A DNA stretch of 64,000 nucleotides from Streptococcaceae bacterium AF77-01CM03A. GTDB taxonomy: Bacteria > Bacillota > Bacilli > Lactobacillales > Streptococcaceae. Made by a program: the position numbers and the translations under genes. The notes under the pieces are model-generated. The model worked only from the letters and a program-made list of their open reading frames with translations. It was not told where the DNA came from and did not search any database. Positions 8,701 through 17,897 of the stretch are shown here, one piece after another. The DNA lies in assembly GCA_027665725.1 (NCBI GenBank), contig JAQDDS010000002.1, forward strand, positions 124,001-188,000. Direction: 5' to 3'. Numbering within the stretch: position 1 is the stretch's first letter; every line of letters starts with the position of its first letter.

Positions 8701-8991
8701 ATGAAAACGAAAAATATTATTAAAACAGGTTTAGTCGTGGCAGGGCTTGGAGCACTTGCCTTTGGTGCTAAGAAAGTAGCCGATGATCACAAACTCATGA
8801 AAACACAGGAAGAGTTAACTGCTATTGTGCGTGACTATTTCTCAGAAATGGGTGAGATTGGGACTCTCTATGTCCAAGTATACGAAAGTAGCCTAGAACG
8901 TCTTGTTGGTGGTGTCATTTTTGAAGATGGTCGTCACTATACATTTGTCTATGAAGATGAAGATCTCATCTATGAGGAGGAAGTCTTATGA
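8701..8991 (+). CDS. DUF4651 family protein, membrane-anchored
   Basis: The 96-residue protein begins with a short basic stretch and a hydrophobic Gly/Ala segment (about 7-24, TGLVVAGLGALAFGAKKV), which could be an N-terminal membrane anchor. An acidic domain of unknown function (DUF4651) follows. I chose ATG 8701; the in-frame extension back to TTG 8683 would pass through the -10 promoter element. There is no Shine-Dalgarno, and the promoter suggests leaderless translation. It overlaps the thioredoxin gene by 4 bases (ATGA), so the two proteins are probably made together. Confidence 0.75.
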   Translation: MKTKNIIKTGLVVAGLGALAFGAKKVADDHKLMKTQEELTAIVRDYFSEMGEIGTLYVQVYESSLERLVGGVIFEDGRHYTFVYEDEDLIYEEEVL

Positions 8992-9305
8992 TTTCTCCTA
9001 AGAGTTTAGAAGAATTAGCGGATTTAGTAGAGCAGGATGGCAAGAAGGTTTTCCTTTTTGTTGCGGATTGGTGTGGCGATTGCCGTTATATCTATCCTGC
9101 CTTGCCAGAGATTGAAGAGGCAAATCCAGAGTTCACTTTTATACGGGTAGACCGTGATGAGTACATGGAACTTGCTAAACTTTGGGATGTATACGGGATT
9201 CCAAGTCTTGTTGTTTTAGACAAGGACAAGGAAATTGGACGTTTTGTCAATCGTGACCGTAAAACCAAGGGGCAAATCAATGACTTTTTAGCAAGTTTGA
9301 AATAG
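8988..9305 (+). CDS. Thioredoxin family protein
   Basis: The 105-residue protein has a thioredoxin fold with the active-site motif WCGDC at about 28-32 (VADWCGDCRYIYP), the cis-Pro region YGIPSLVV near 73 and no signal peptide, so it is cytoplasmic. The CGDC motif differs from CGPC of housekeeping thioredoxin, suggesting a specialised thiol-disulphide role. GAGGAGG inside the end of the DUF4651 gene serves as its ribosome-binding site. The next gene, a YtpR-like protein, begins 9 bases later and likely shares the message. Confidence 0.9.
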   Translation: MISPKSLEELADLVEQDGKKVFLFVADWCGDCRYIYPALPEIEEANPEFTFIRVDRDEYMELAKLWDVYGIPSLVVLDKDKEIGRFVNRDRKTKGQINDFLASLK

Positions 9306-9314
9306 GAGAAAAGA

Positions 9315-9941
9315 ATGATTTTTACATACAATAAAAAATATGTCGGCGATGTCCTTATGGTCATCGTGAAAAACAGTGGTGACGCCAAGCTAGATGCTGA
9401 GCGTAAAGGCAATATTGCCCGTGTTTTTCTAAAGGAAACTGGTGAAACTGTCGCTTGGAACATTTTTGAAGTTTCTAGCATGTTTGAGATCGCTGAGCGC
9501 GGGCAAGTCTTTTTAACTGACGACCAAGTAACTCGTTTGAACCAAGAATTGCAGGCTCAAGGGTTTACTGAAGAAATCATTAACGACAAGGAACCAAAAT
9601 TTGTGGTTGGTGAGATTGTTGAAATGGTTGCACATCCAGATAGTGATCACCTCAATATCTGTCAAGTTGCTGTTGGGAATGACAAAACAGTACAAATCGT
9701 TGCTGGTGCTCCCAATGCACGTGTTGGTTTGAAAACCATTGTTGCTCTTCCTGGAGCCATGATGCCAAAAGGCAATCTCATTTTCCCAGGGGAACTTCGT
9801 GGGGAAAAGAGTTTTGGGATGATGTGTAGTCCTCGTGAACTTGCCTTGCCAAATGCTCCCCAAAAACGTGGTGTCATTGAATTATCAGAAGACCAAGTTG
9901 TAGGAACTCCATTCGATCCGGCTAAACACTGGACAGCTTAA
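9315..9941 (+). CDS. ytpR: YtpR family tRNA-binding domain protein
   Basis: The 208-residue protein has an N-terminal DUF4479-type region and a C-terminal EMAP/tRNA-binding domain (about 95-200). This has the OB-fold signature HPDSDHLNICQVAVG and IVAGAPNARVG, as found in the beta subunit of Phe-tRNA synthetase. It is a free-standing relative whose precise role is not established; tRNA or nucleic-acid binding is the family expectation. It lies in a likely operon after the thioredoxin gene. Confidence 0.88.
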   Translation: MIFTYNKKYVGDVLMVIVKNSGDAKLDAERKGNIARVFLKETGETVAWNIFEVSSMFEIAERGQVFLTDDQVTRLNQELQAQGFTEEIINDKEPKFVVGEIVEMVAHPDSDHLNICQVAVGNDKTVQIVAGAPNARVGLKTIVALPGAMMPKGNLIFPGELRGEKSFGMMCSPRELALPNAPQKRGVIELSEDQVVGTPFDPAKHWTA

Positions 9942-9982
9942 TTGGTAACTAGTATCTATTAAACTAGATAGGAGAAAGTAAG

Positions 9983-10744
9983 ATGGCAAAAAATGTTGTG
10001 ATCACAGGTGCAACATCAGGTATTGGGGAAGCAATCGCGCGTGCCTATCTAGAAAAAGGTGAAAATATTGTTCTCACAGGACGTCGAACAGAAAGACTTG
10101 AAGCTCTCAAAACTGAGTTTGCAGAAATCTTTCCAAATCAAAAAGTCTGGACCTTTCCTTTAGATGTTACGGATATGAGCATGGTTAAGACTGTCTGTTC
10201 AGATATTCTAAAAACTGTGGGTCAGATTGATATATTGGTCAATAACGCTGGACTTGCTTTAGGCCTAGCTCCCTATCAGGACTATGAAGAGTTGGATATG
10301 TTGACCATGCTGGATACCAATGTCAAGGGATTGATGGCGGTTACGCGGTGTTTCTTGCCTTCCATGGTAGCTACCAATCAAGGTCATATCATTAACATGG
10401 GTTCAACTGCAGGGATTTACGCCTATGCTGGTGCAGCAGTCTATTCAGCAACCAAGGCTGCAGTCAAAACCTTTTCAGATGGGATTCGGATTGACACCAT
10501 TGCGACAGATATCAAGGTGACCACTATCCAGCCAGGAATTGTAGAAACTGATTTTTCAAAAGTCCGTTTCCATGGAGATGAGGCACGGGCGGCGACAGTC
10601 TATCAGGGACTCGAAGCTTTGCAGGCACAAGACATCGCTGATGCCGTTGTTTATGTGACCAGTCAACCACGTCGTGTGCAAATCACCGATATGACTATCA
10701 TGGCCAATCAACAAGCAACTGGATTTATGATTCATAGAGATTAA
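9983..10744 (+). CDS. Short-chain dehydrogenase/reductase (YdfG-like)
   Basis: This is a classical SDR of 253 residues. The nucleotide-binding motif TGATSGIG is at about 8-15, NNAG near 88-91, and the catalytic YSATK near 150. The resemblance is to YdfG-type NADP-dependent 3-hydroxy acid (serine/threonine) dehydrogenases, but substrate cannot be fixed from sequence. It starts 41 bases after ytpR with a Shine-Dalgarno TAGGAGAA and ends before a bidirectional terminator. Confidence 0.88.
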   Translation: MAKNVVITGATSGIGEAIARAYLEKGENIVLTGRRTERLEALKTEFAEIFPNQKVWTFPLDVTDMSMVKTVCSDILKTVGQIDILVNNAGLALGLAPYQDYEELDMLTMLDTNVKGLMAVTRCFLPSMVATNQGHIINMGSTAGIYAYAGAAVYSATKAAVKTFSDGIRIDTIATDIKVTTIQPGIVETDFSKVRFHGDEARAATVYQGLEALQAQDIADAVVYVTSQPRRVQITDMTIMANQQATGFMIHRD

Positions 10745-10751
10745 TATTATT

Positions 10752-10782
10752 AAAAAAAGTTACAAATCTTGTAACTTTTTTT
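10752..10782. terminator. Bidirectional terminator between the SDR gene and ssbB
   Basis: AAAAAGTTACAA and TTGTAACTTTTT pair perfectly around a 3-nt centre, with A- and T-runs on both sides. It insulates ssbB from upstream transcription. Confidence 0.88.
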
Positions 10783-10789
10783 CTTTTCC

Positions 10790-10797
10790 TTCGAATA
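10790..10797 (+). promoter_or_regulatory. Cin-box (ComX/SigX promoter element) before ssbB
   Basis: TTCGAATA differs by one base from the streptococcal competence sigma-factor box TACGAATA. A T-rich tract (10776-10787) lies just upstream, as in other late competence promoters. It is 28 bases before a gene class (ssbB) known to be competence-induced. Confidence 0.72.
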
Positions 10798-10817
10798 GAT
10801 AAGTAGGAGGATGAAAA

Positions 10818-11213
10818 ATGTATAATAAAGTTATTATGATTGGACGTTTAACGTCTACACCAGAATTGCACAAAACAAACAACGACAAGTCAGTTGCTCG
10901 TGCAACCATTGCCATTAATCGTCGTTTCAAGGATCAAAACGGGGAGCGTGAAGCCGACTTCATCAATATTGTTGTCTGGGGAAAACTTGCTGAAACCTTG
11001 GCTAGCTACGCGACTAAAGGCAGTCTCATTTCTGTCGATGGGGAGCTTCGTACCCGTAAGTTCGAGAAGAATGGTCAGACCAACTATGTGACCGAAGTTC
11101 TCGCTACAGGCTTCCAACTTTTGGAAAGTCGTGCCCAACGTGCTATGCGTGAAAATAATGCAGGCCAAGACTTAGCAGATCTAGTTTTGGAAGAGGAGGA
11201 ACTTCCCTTCTAA
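10818..11213 (+). CDS. ssbB: Single-stranded DNA-binding protein SsbB
   Basis: The 131-residue protein has an OB-fold (about 1-105) and a short linker ending in the acidic tip EEEELPF, which recruits partner proteins. It is shorter than the housekeeping SsbA (usually about 155-165 residues with a long Gly/Gln linker). Together with the cin-box 21 bases before its ATG, this identifies it as the competence-induced paralogue that protects incoming DNA during transformation. AGGAGGA precedes the start. The gene is flanked by a terminator upstream and a 178-bp repeat downstream, i.e. monocistronic. Confidence 0.9.
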   Translation: MYNKVIMIGRLTSTPELHKTNNDKSVARATIAINRRFKDQNGEREADFINIVVWGKLAETLASYATKGSLISVDGELRTRKFEKNGQTNYVTEVLATGFQLLESRAQRAMRENNAGQDLADLVLEEEELPF

Positions 11214-11223
11214 AACGATAGGA

Positions 11224-11401
11224 GGCTGGGACAAAAGTCCTAGCCTCTCAATTGTCTTTGGGTTGTCGAGCAAGACGCAGTGGTTGAGTGGGCTCTACTA
11301 CGCTGATTTCATCAGCTTTTACAGCCCTCCTCAACTGTGCGGAGGTGGGACGACGAAATCGAATTCTAACGAATTACCGATTTCTGTCCCACTCTCTTTT
11401 T
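11224..11401. repeat. 177-bp structured intergenic repeat, copy 2 (178 bp)
   Basis: Second copy of the element at 8487-8663, same orientation, with one inserted G near 11282 and substitutions near 11261, 11330 and 11346. It starts 10 bases after the ssbB stop and ends in a T6 tract just before the groE promoter, so it probably ends the ssbB transcript. Confidence 0.85.
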
Positions 11402-11425
11402 TATGCTATAAATCAGACTTTTTTC

Positions 11426-11453
11426 TTGACTATTTTTGACCAAGTGATACAAT
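11426..11453 (+). promoter_or_regulatory. Sigma-70 promoter of groES-groEL
   Basis: TTGACT (11426-11431), a 16-bp spacer and TACAAT (11448-11453). The CIRCE operator starts 12 bases downstream, so the expected transcript start lies close to it. Confidence 0.8.
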
Positions 11454-11464
11454 AGAACTATGGT

Positions 11465-11491
11465 TTAGCACTCATATACAAAGAGTGCTAA
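11465..11491 (+). promoter_or_regulatory. CIRCE operator (HrcA binding site)
   Basis: TTAGCACTC-N9-GAGTGCTAA matches the CIRCE consensus perfectly. HrcA bound here represses groESL until heat stress titrates GroEL. hrcA itself is not in the window. Confidence 0.97.
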
Positions 11492-11520
11492 CAATATGAT
11501 TGTATTATGGAGGAAGACAA

Positions 11521-11805
11521 ATGTTGAAACCATTAGGCGACCGTGTGGTCTTGAAAATTGAAGAAAAAGAAGCAACTGTTGGAGGCTTTGTCCTCGCAAA
11601 ATCAGCTCAAGAAGAAACTAAAACAGCTACAGTAGTGACTACTGGACAAGGTGTTCGTACCTTGAACGGTGAGTTAGTTGCTCCGAGTGTAAAAGTTGGA
11701 GATCAAGTTTTGGTTGAAGCTCATTCAGGCATTGATGTCAAAGATGGGGATGAAAAATATATCATCGTAGGTGAAGCTAGCATCTTGGCAATCGTTGAAG
11801 AATAG
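11521..11805 (+). CDS. groES: Co-chaperonin GroES
   Basis: The 94-residue protein forms the heptameric lid of the GroEL chamber. The family motifs are [11 protein letters not shown] at the N-terminus and the mobile-loop region around residues 15-30. I chose ATG 11521 because GGAGGA lies 7 bases before it; an in-frame ATG at 11500 lies before that Shine-Dalgarno, and the family starts with MLKPLGDR. It is the first gene of the HrcA/CIRCE-controlled operon, 15 bases before groEL. Confidence 0.96.
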   Translation: MLKPLGDRVVLKIEEKEATVGGFVLAKSAQEETKTATVVTTGQGVRTLNGELVAPSVKVGDQVLVEAHSGIDVKDGDEKYIIVGEASILAIVEE

Positions 11806-13440
<1,635 letters not shown>

Positions 13441-13453
13441 AGAATATAAAAAT

Positions 13454-13490
13454 AACAGGTAGAGATGAAAGATTTTCTACCTGTTTTTTT
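13454..13490 (+). terminator. Terminator of groESL
   Basis: AACAGGTAGA (13454-13463) pairs with TCTACCTGTT (13476-13485) and runs into T7. Confidence 0.88.
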
Positions 13491-13502
13491 ACATGAAATG
13501 CA

Positions 13503-13530
13503 AAAGAGGAAGCTCGACTTCCTCTTTTTA
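13503..13530. terminator. Terminator facing serS (usable in both directions)
   Basis: AAAGAGGAAG (13503-13512) and CTTCCTCTTT (13518-13527) pair perfectly around CTCGA. On the minus strand it ends serS transcription with a short U-run; on the plus strand it backs up the groEL terminator. Confidence 0.8.
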
Positions 13531-13541
13531 TGTTTATTCTA

Positions 13542-14816
13542 TTATGGTTTAATGACTTCAGCACCACCCATGTATGGACGAAGTACTTCAGGAATAGTAA
13601 CAGAACCATCTTCGTTTTGATAGTTTTCAAGAATTGCTGCCACTGTACGTCCAACAGCAAGTCCAGAACCGTTCAAGGTGTGGAGAAGTTTAACCTTACC
13701 ATCGGCTTCATCACGGTAACGAATTTGCGCACGACGTGCTTGGAAATCTTCTGTGTTTGAACAGCTTGAGATTTCACGGTAGGTATTTTGTGCAGGAATC
13801 CATACTTCCAAGTCGTAAGTCTTAGCAGCTGAGAAGCCCATATCTCCAGTAGAAAGAGCAACTACACGGTATGGCAAGTTGAGTTTTTGAAGGATGTTTT
13901 CAGCGTTGGCTGTCATCTTTTCTAGTTCTTCGTATGATTCTTCAGGCTTAGCAAATTTCACCATTTCTACCTTGTGGAATTGGTGCAAACGAATCAAACC
14001 ACGAGTATCACGACCAGCTGAACCAGCTTCAGAACGGAATGATGGGCTCATAGCAGTAAAGTAGATTGGCAAGTCTTTTCCGTCAAGAATTTCATCACGA
14101 TAGTAGTTAGTCAAAGGTACTTCAGCTGTAGGAATGAGGACATAGTTGGTATCTTTCAATTCAAAAGTATCTTCCTTGAATTTTGGATATTGACCAGTAC
14201 CAAACATAGAATCATGGTTAACCATGTAAGGTGTGATGACTTCTGTATAGCCTTCCTTACCATGCTCATCTAGCATAAAGTTGTAGATTGCACGTTCTAA
14301 ACGAGCTCCGAGGCCTTTATAGAAGAGGAAACGAGCTCCAGTGACTTTTCCACCACGTTCCCAGTCAAGAATACCAAGGTCTTCTCCGAGATCCCAGTGG
14401 GCTTTTGGTTCAAAGTCAAACTCACGAGGAGTTCCCCAACGGCGAACTTCTACGTTATCATCTTCGTCTGCCCCAATAGGAACACTGTCAGCTGGGATGT
14501 TTGGAAGAGTAGTGGTAAATTCTGTCAATTTAGCATCGATTTCAGCTAATTCTGCATCGAGTGCTTTGACTTCGGCAGATAGGGTTTGCATGGCAGCAAT
14601 CTTATCATCGGCATTTTCCTTGTTGCGCTTAGCTTGAGCAATTTCAGCAGAAACCGTGTTACGCTCTGCCTTGAGTGTTTCCACCTTAACCAAGATGTCA
14701 CGACGTTTAGCATCGATTTCTTTCATCTCGTTCAAGATAGCAGCGTCTACACCACGTGTAGCCAATTTTTCTGCGACAGCATCAAAGTCTGTACGAATAC
14801 GTTTGATATCTAGCAT
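13542..14816 (-). CDS. serS: Seryl-tRNA synthetase
   Basis: This class II synthetase charges tRNA-Ser. The 424 residues begin with the long antiparallel coiled-coil tRNA-binding arm (about 1-105), then the catalytic core: motif 2 region [21 protein letters not shown] near 270 and motif 3 near 375-390 ([15 protein letters not shown]). The start is ATG 14816 (minus), preceded by AAAGGAG; an upstream in-frame ATG near 14900 lies inside the T-box terminator. Expression is predicted to depend on uncharged tRNA-Ser through the leader at 14832-15012. Confidence 0.97.
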   Translation of the reverse strand: MLDIKRIRTDFDAVAEKLATRGVDAAILNEMKEIDAKRRDILVKVETLKAERNTVSAEIAQAKRNKENADDKIAAMQTLSAEVKALDAELAEIDAKLTEFTTTLPNIPADSVPIGADEDDNVEVRRWGTPREFDFEPKAHWDLGEDLGILDWERGGKVTGARFLFYKGLGARLERAIYNFMLDEHGKEGYTEVITPYMVNHDSMFGTGQYPKFKEDTFELKDTNYVLIPTAEVPLTNYYRDEILDGKDLPIYFTAMSPSFRSEAGSAGRDTRGLIRLHQFHKVEMVKFAKPEESYEELEKMTANAENILQKLNLPYRVVALSTGDMGFSAAKTYDLEVWIPAQNTYREISSCSNTEDFQARRAQIRYRDEADGKVKLLHTLNGSGLAVGRTVAAILENYQNEDGSVTIPEVLRPYMGGAEVIKP

Positions 14817-14831
14817 ATAAACTCCTTTATG

Positions 14832-15012
14832 AAAAAAGCACACCTGACAAAGCGTTGGAGTGGCAGAGCCACGGTTCCATCCAACTTCACAGGTGTGCAC
14901 TTGATTCTGTATTTGATTTAAAACAACGGTAGAATTTCACCTATCTCTCCTATCTGCTCGCAGCATCCGCAGACTTTCTGGAAGAAGAGGATAACCTACT
15001 TATCCGTTTCTA
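14832..15012 (-). promoter_or_regulatory. T-box riboswitch leader of serS
   Basis: On the minus strand, GGATGGAACCGTGG (14869-14882) is the T-box sequence that pairs with the tRNA acceptor end. A terminator forms from GCACACCTG (14890-14898) with CAGGTGTGC (14838-14846) plus a U6 run. The alternative antiterminator pairs GTTGGATGG with CCACTCCAAC. An AGTA motif and a long stem I lie at about 14925-15005. A candidate specifier codon UCU (Ser), followed by A, is at 14931-14933. The element class is certain; the specifier assignment is inference. Confidence 0.92.
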
Positions 15013-15014
15013 TG

Positions 15015-15043
15015 ATTATACTAAACTTTCTATTTTTTTGCAA
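15015..15043 (-). promoter_or_regulatory. Promoter of the serS T-box transcript
   Basis: Minus-strand TTGCAA (15038-15043), 17-bp spacer, TATAAT (15015-15020). It overlaps the 3' end of the DUF956 gene on the same strand. Confidence 0.78.
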
Positions 15044-15401
15044 ATAGATTTTTGATTTTTCGATCAATGATTTGGACTAAGGTTGGAAGTTTGACTACCT
15101 TGTCATTTCCCAGTTTTTCACGAGCTATTTTAAGAATTTTTCCAGAGTCTTTTGAGGCGAAGAGAAATTTTCCTTGATCTGTAAAGATTTCAAAATGGCG
15201 ACTAACCTTGCGACCTGAAACATTGGCTCCGATTTGATTAACGCTAGACCATGGGATTTGAATATAATCCTCGACATTTCGGTCTGCGTAAAATTCTAGT
15301 GCTTGATCTCCAACAAGGAATTTTCCGACCTTTCCTGAAATGGAAAGATAGGAAGTTCCAGTTGTTTGTAGGTCAATGACTTTGTTGAGAGATTGTGCCA
15401 T
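15030..15401 (-). CDS. DUF956 family protein
   Basis: The 123-residue protein matches the DUF956 family as I recall it (MAQSLNKVIDLQTTGTSYL..., IPWSSVNQIGANVSGRKVSRHFEI). Family members elsewhere are often found near mannose-type PTS genes, but no PTS gene is near this copy. It begins 2 bases after the aspartate kinase stop on the same strand and is surely cotranscribed with it. It looks like a small beta-rich PH-like domain with a basic C-terminus; the function is unknown. Confidence 0.8.
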   Translation of the reverse strand: MAQSLNKVIDLQTTGTSYLSISGKVGKFLVGDQALEFYADRNVEDYIQIPWSSVNQIGANVSGRKVSRHFEIFTDQGKFLFASKDSGKILKIAREKLGNDKVVKLPTLVQIIDRKIKNLFAKK

Positions 15402-15403
15402 GT

Positions 15404-16768
15404 TTAGTCTTCCTTACTTTCACCGAAAAATGCTTGGTAGAGAGCCTTGATGGCAGCTTTTTCTTGGTCTTTTTGAACAACGAACATGATAGAAACTTCG
15501 CTCGAACCTTGTGACATCATTTGGATGTTGATATTATTTTCAGACAAGGCACGAGTAGCTGTAGCAGTTACCCCGATATGGCGCTTCATTTTTTCTCCAA
15601 CAATCATTATGATAGACAGGTCATGTTCGATTTCAGCGTGGTCAACTTCAGCTTTTTGAACTAATTGACGAAGGATTTCTTCTTCTTTGATAGGAGTTAA
15701 TTCTCGTGAACGTAAAATGATAGATAGGTCATCGATACCAGTTGGCATATGTTCCCAACCAATATTCAGGTCTTCTAGAATTTGAAGCACTTTACGACCA
15801 AAACCAACTTCGCGGTTCATCAGGTACTTAGACATATTGATGCTGACAAATCCAGAATCACCAGCAATCCCCACTACTGGGAATTCATCACTGCTGTGTT
15901 TCAGAACGATGCGAGTACCTGGATGGTCAGGATTATTGGTATTTTTGATAACAAGAGGGATTTTTCCGCGGTAGGCCGGAAGGAGAGCTTCGTCATGTAG
16001 TACAGAGAAACCTGCATAGGCCAATTCTCGCATTTCACGGTAAGTCAATTCAGGGATTGAGTGTGGTTTATGAATGATACCAGGGTGGGCAGCAAAAATT
16101 CCGTCAACATCAGTAAAGTTCTCATAAAGGTCTGCTTTGACCCCCGCAGCAATGATGGAACCTGTGATATCAGAACCACCACGGGAGAAGGTACAGATTT
16201 GATTTTCTTTGGTGACGCCGAAGAAACCCGGAATAACTAGAACTTCCGTTCCATTATTGAGCTCTTCGATTTTATCATAGCTTGAAGGAATGATGCGAGC
16301 ATTTCCAGGTTCGCTTGTAACAACAATACCAGCCTCTCGTGGATGAACATAGCGCGCTTCTAATCCATTTTGGTTAAAGTAAGCTGCAATCAGTTTAGCA
16401 TTATTATTTTCCCCTGCAGCAAGGAAGGTATCGTAAAGAAACTCATTGTCCTCAATTGGAAGAGTAGCAAGAGTTCGGATACTTTTTGAGATTCGTTCTA
16501 AAACAGCTGGTTTAAGTCCTAGTTCGCTAACCATTGCAGCGTAACGATCGATAATCCAATTTTGACTAGCACTGATATCATTTCCTGCTACATAATCACG
16601 ATAATATTTAATCAAAGCATCCGTAACCTTGGTATCTTTAGCATCGCGCTTTCCTGGTGCAGATACAACTACAAAACGACGTTCAGGGTCACTTTTTACA
16701 ATGTTTAAAACCTTTTTCAATTGGCTTGCAGAGGCGAGTGAACTTCCTCCAAATTTTACAACCTTCAT
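15404..16768 (-). CDS. Aspartate kinase
   Basis: This enzyme phosphorylates L-aspartate in the first step toward lysine, threonine, methionine and cell-wall diaminopimelate/lysine precursors. The 454-residue protein has the N-terminal KVVKFGGSSLA motif, a kinase domain with FSRGGSDITGSIIA near 195-208, and two C-terminal ACT domains (about 300-450) for feedback control. Streptococci have a monofunctional enzyme like this; thrA and lysC are both used as names, so I give no symbol. A promoter lies at 16797-16825 and DUF956 is directly downstream. Confidence 0.94.
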   Translation of the reverse strand: MKVVKFGGSSLASASQLKKVLNIVKSDPERRFVVVSAPGKRDAKDTKVTDALIKYYRDYVAGNDISASQNWIIDRYAAMVSELGLKPAVLERISKSIRTLATLPIEDNEFLYDTFLAAGENNNAKLIAAYFNQNGLEARYVHPREAGIVVTSEPGNARIIPSSYDKIEELNNGTEVLVIPGFFGVTKENQICTFSRGGSDITGSIIAAGVKADLYENFTDVDGIFAAHPGIIHKPHSIPELTYREMRELAYAGFSVLHDEALLPAYRGKIPLVIKNTNNPDHPGTRIVLKHSSDEFPVVGIAGDSGFVSINMSKYLMNREVGFGRKVLQILEDLNIGWEHMPTGIDDLSIILRSRELTPIKEEEILRQLVQKAEVDHAEIEHDLSIIMIVGEKMKRHIGVTATATRALSENNINIQMMSQGSSEVSIMFVVQKDQEKAAIKALYQAFFGESKED

Positions 16769-16796
16769 AAGAACTCCTCAGTTAGTATTTTATACG

Positions 16797-16825
16797 ATTA
16801 TAGCAGAAAGAAGGGCTTTTTTCAA
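16797..16825 (-). promoter_or_regulatory. Promoter of the aspartate kinase-DUF956 operon
   Basis: Minus-strand TTGAAA (16820-16825), 17-bp spacer, TATAAT (16797-16802), followed by a leader of about 25 bases. Confidence 0.75.
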
Positions 16826-16930
16826 TCTACAATAGGAAAGGCTACATCTTATTAGAGATCTGGACCTGATTAGCTTAACTTAGTTATTTTTAGTATAGAA
16901 AATACCCTTTAAAAATCGGCTGATACACTT

Positions 16931-16974
16931 TTATACAATTTTTACTTGTATAACTAAAAAGAAAAAGATATACT
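16931..16974 (+). promoter_or_regulatory. fabM promoter with overlapping inverted repeat
   Basis: TTGTAT (16946-16951), 17-bp spacer and TATACT (16969-16974) form the promoter. The -35 box is the right arm of a perfect repeat TTATACAA-N7-TTGTATAA (16931-16953). That geometry suggests a repressor or activator operator; it is not the FabT-type sequence seen further downstream. The rest of the 253-bp gap (16769-17021) shows only the aspartate kinase promoter. Confidence 0.65.
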
Positions 16975-17021
16975 TTGAAGATAAAATAATTTAATCAGCT
17001 TTTTAAATTAAAGGAGTGGCT

Positions 17022-17807
17022 ATGAATCATATTATCTTTCAAATTCAAGACGATTTAGCGGTGATTACTTTAAATCGTCCCGAGGTGGCAAATGGTTTCC
17101 ATATTCCTATGTGTGAAGAAATTTTAGAAGCACTGGAATTAGCTGAAAAAGACGATTCTGTTTCATATATTCTCATCAATGCTGCTGGTAAGGTGTTTTC
17201 TGTTGGTGGCGATTTAGTTGAAATGAAACGTGCTGTCGATGAGGATGATATTGCTTCCTTAACTCGAATTGCTGAATTGGTCAATACTATTTCATATAAG
17301 ATTAAACAGATTCCTAAACCTGTTATCATGGAGGTGGATGGAGCAGTTGCTGGAGCTGCAGCTAATATGGCCTTGGCAGTTGATTTTTGTATCGCATCTG
17401 ACAAGTCTAAATTTATCCAGGCTTTTGTAGGTGTAGGATTGGCTCCTGACGCGGGTGGCTTATTCTTGCTTACAAGATCGCTCGGTGCAACTAGAGCAAC
17501 TCAATTAGCTATGACTGGAGAAGCTTTCACCGCTGAAAAAGCAATGGAGGCAGGAGTTCTATATCGCCTATGTACTAGTGAACAATTAGAAAAAACAAGA
17601 GAACAATTATTGAAGAAGTTGAGACGTGGTTCTTCAAATTCTTATGCAGCAATTAAGAAGCTTGTTTGGGAGAGTGAGTTCAAGCAGTGGCATGAATATG
17701 CTCAACTTGAATTGGAGCTACAAAAATCACTATCCTATACGGAAGATTTTAAAGAAGGTGTTCGGGCACATTCTGAAAGAAGACGTCCAAAATTTGTCGG
17801 GAAATAA
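17022..17807 (+). CDS. fabM: trans-2-decenoyl-ACP isomerase FabM
   Basis: FabM isomerises trans-2- to cis-3-decenoyl-ACP and so creates unsaturated fatty acids, replacing FabA. The 261-residue protein is of the enoyl-CoA hydratase/crotonase fold, with the oxyanion-hole segments KVFSVGGDL (about 60-68) and [12 protein letters not shown] (about 104-115). I chose ATG 17022, six bases after AAGGAG; a GTG six bases earlier overlaps that Shine-Dalgarno. Its position immediately upstream of fabT-fabH is the streptococcal arrangement, which supports FabM over a catabolic hydratase. Confidence 0.93.
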   Translation: MNHIIFQIQDDLAVITLNRPEVANGFHIPMCEEILEALELAEKDDSVSYILINAAGKVFSVGGDLVEMKRAVDEDDIASLTRIAELVNTISYKIKQIPKPVIMEVDGAVAGAAANMALAVDFCIASDKSKFIQAFVGVGLAPDAGGLFLLTRSLGATRATQLAMTGEAFTAEKAMEAGVLYRLCTSEQLEKTREQLLKKLRRGSSNSYAAIKKLVWESEFKQWHEYAQLELELQKSLSYTEDFKEGVRAHSERRRPKFVGK

Positions 17808-17814
17808 AAAATAC

Positions 17815-17843
17815 TTGCACTATTCTTTGAAGTTTGATATACT
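17815..17843 (+). promoter_or_regulatory. Promoter of fabT-fabH
   Basis: TTGCAC (17815-17820), 17-bp spacer, TATACT (17838-17843); it begins 8 bases after the fabM stop. Confidence 0.72.
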
Positions 17844-17857
17844 TTTTTTGTCAAATG

Positions 17858-17872
17858 TTTTGATTATTAAAC
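17858..17872 (+). promoter_or_regulatory. Putative FabT operator in the fabT leader
   Basis: TTTGATTATTAAA (17859-17871) is a near-palindrome of the form TTTGA-N3-TCAAA attributed to FabT, with one mismatch. It lies just after the predicted transcript start of fabT, consistent with autoregulation. Confidence 0.55.
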
Positions 17873-17897
17873 TTTTTTGGTAAAGGAGGGAAGAGAA

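Noticed and set aside
13530..14813. Plus-strand open frames across the serS gene
   Set aside because: They are antisense shadows of a well-conserved synthetase and show no start signals.
14817..14900. A 28-residue N-terminal extension of seryl-tRNA synthetase
   Set aside because: It would be encoded by the T-box terminator region; the family start and the AAAGGAG site both point to 14816.
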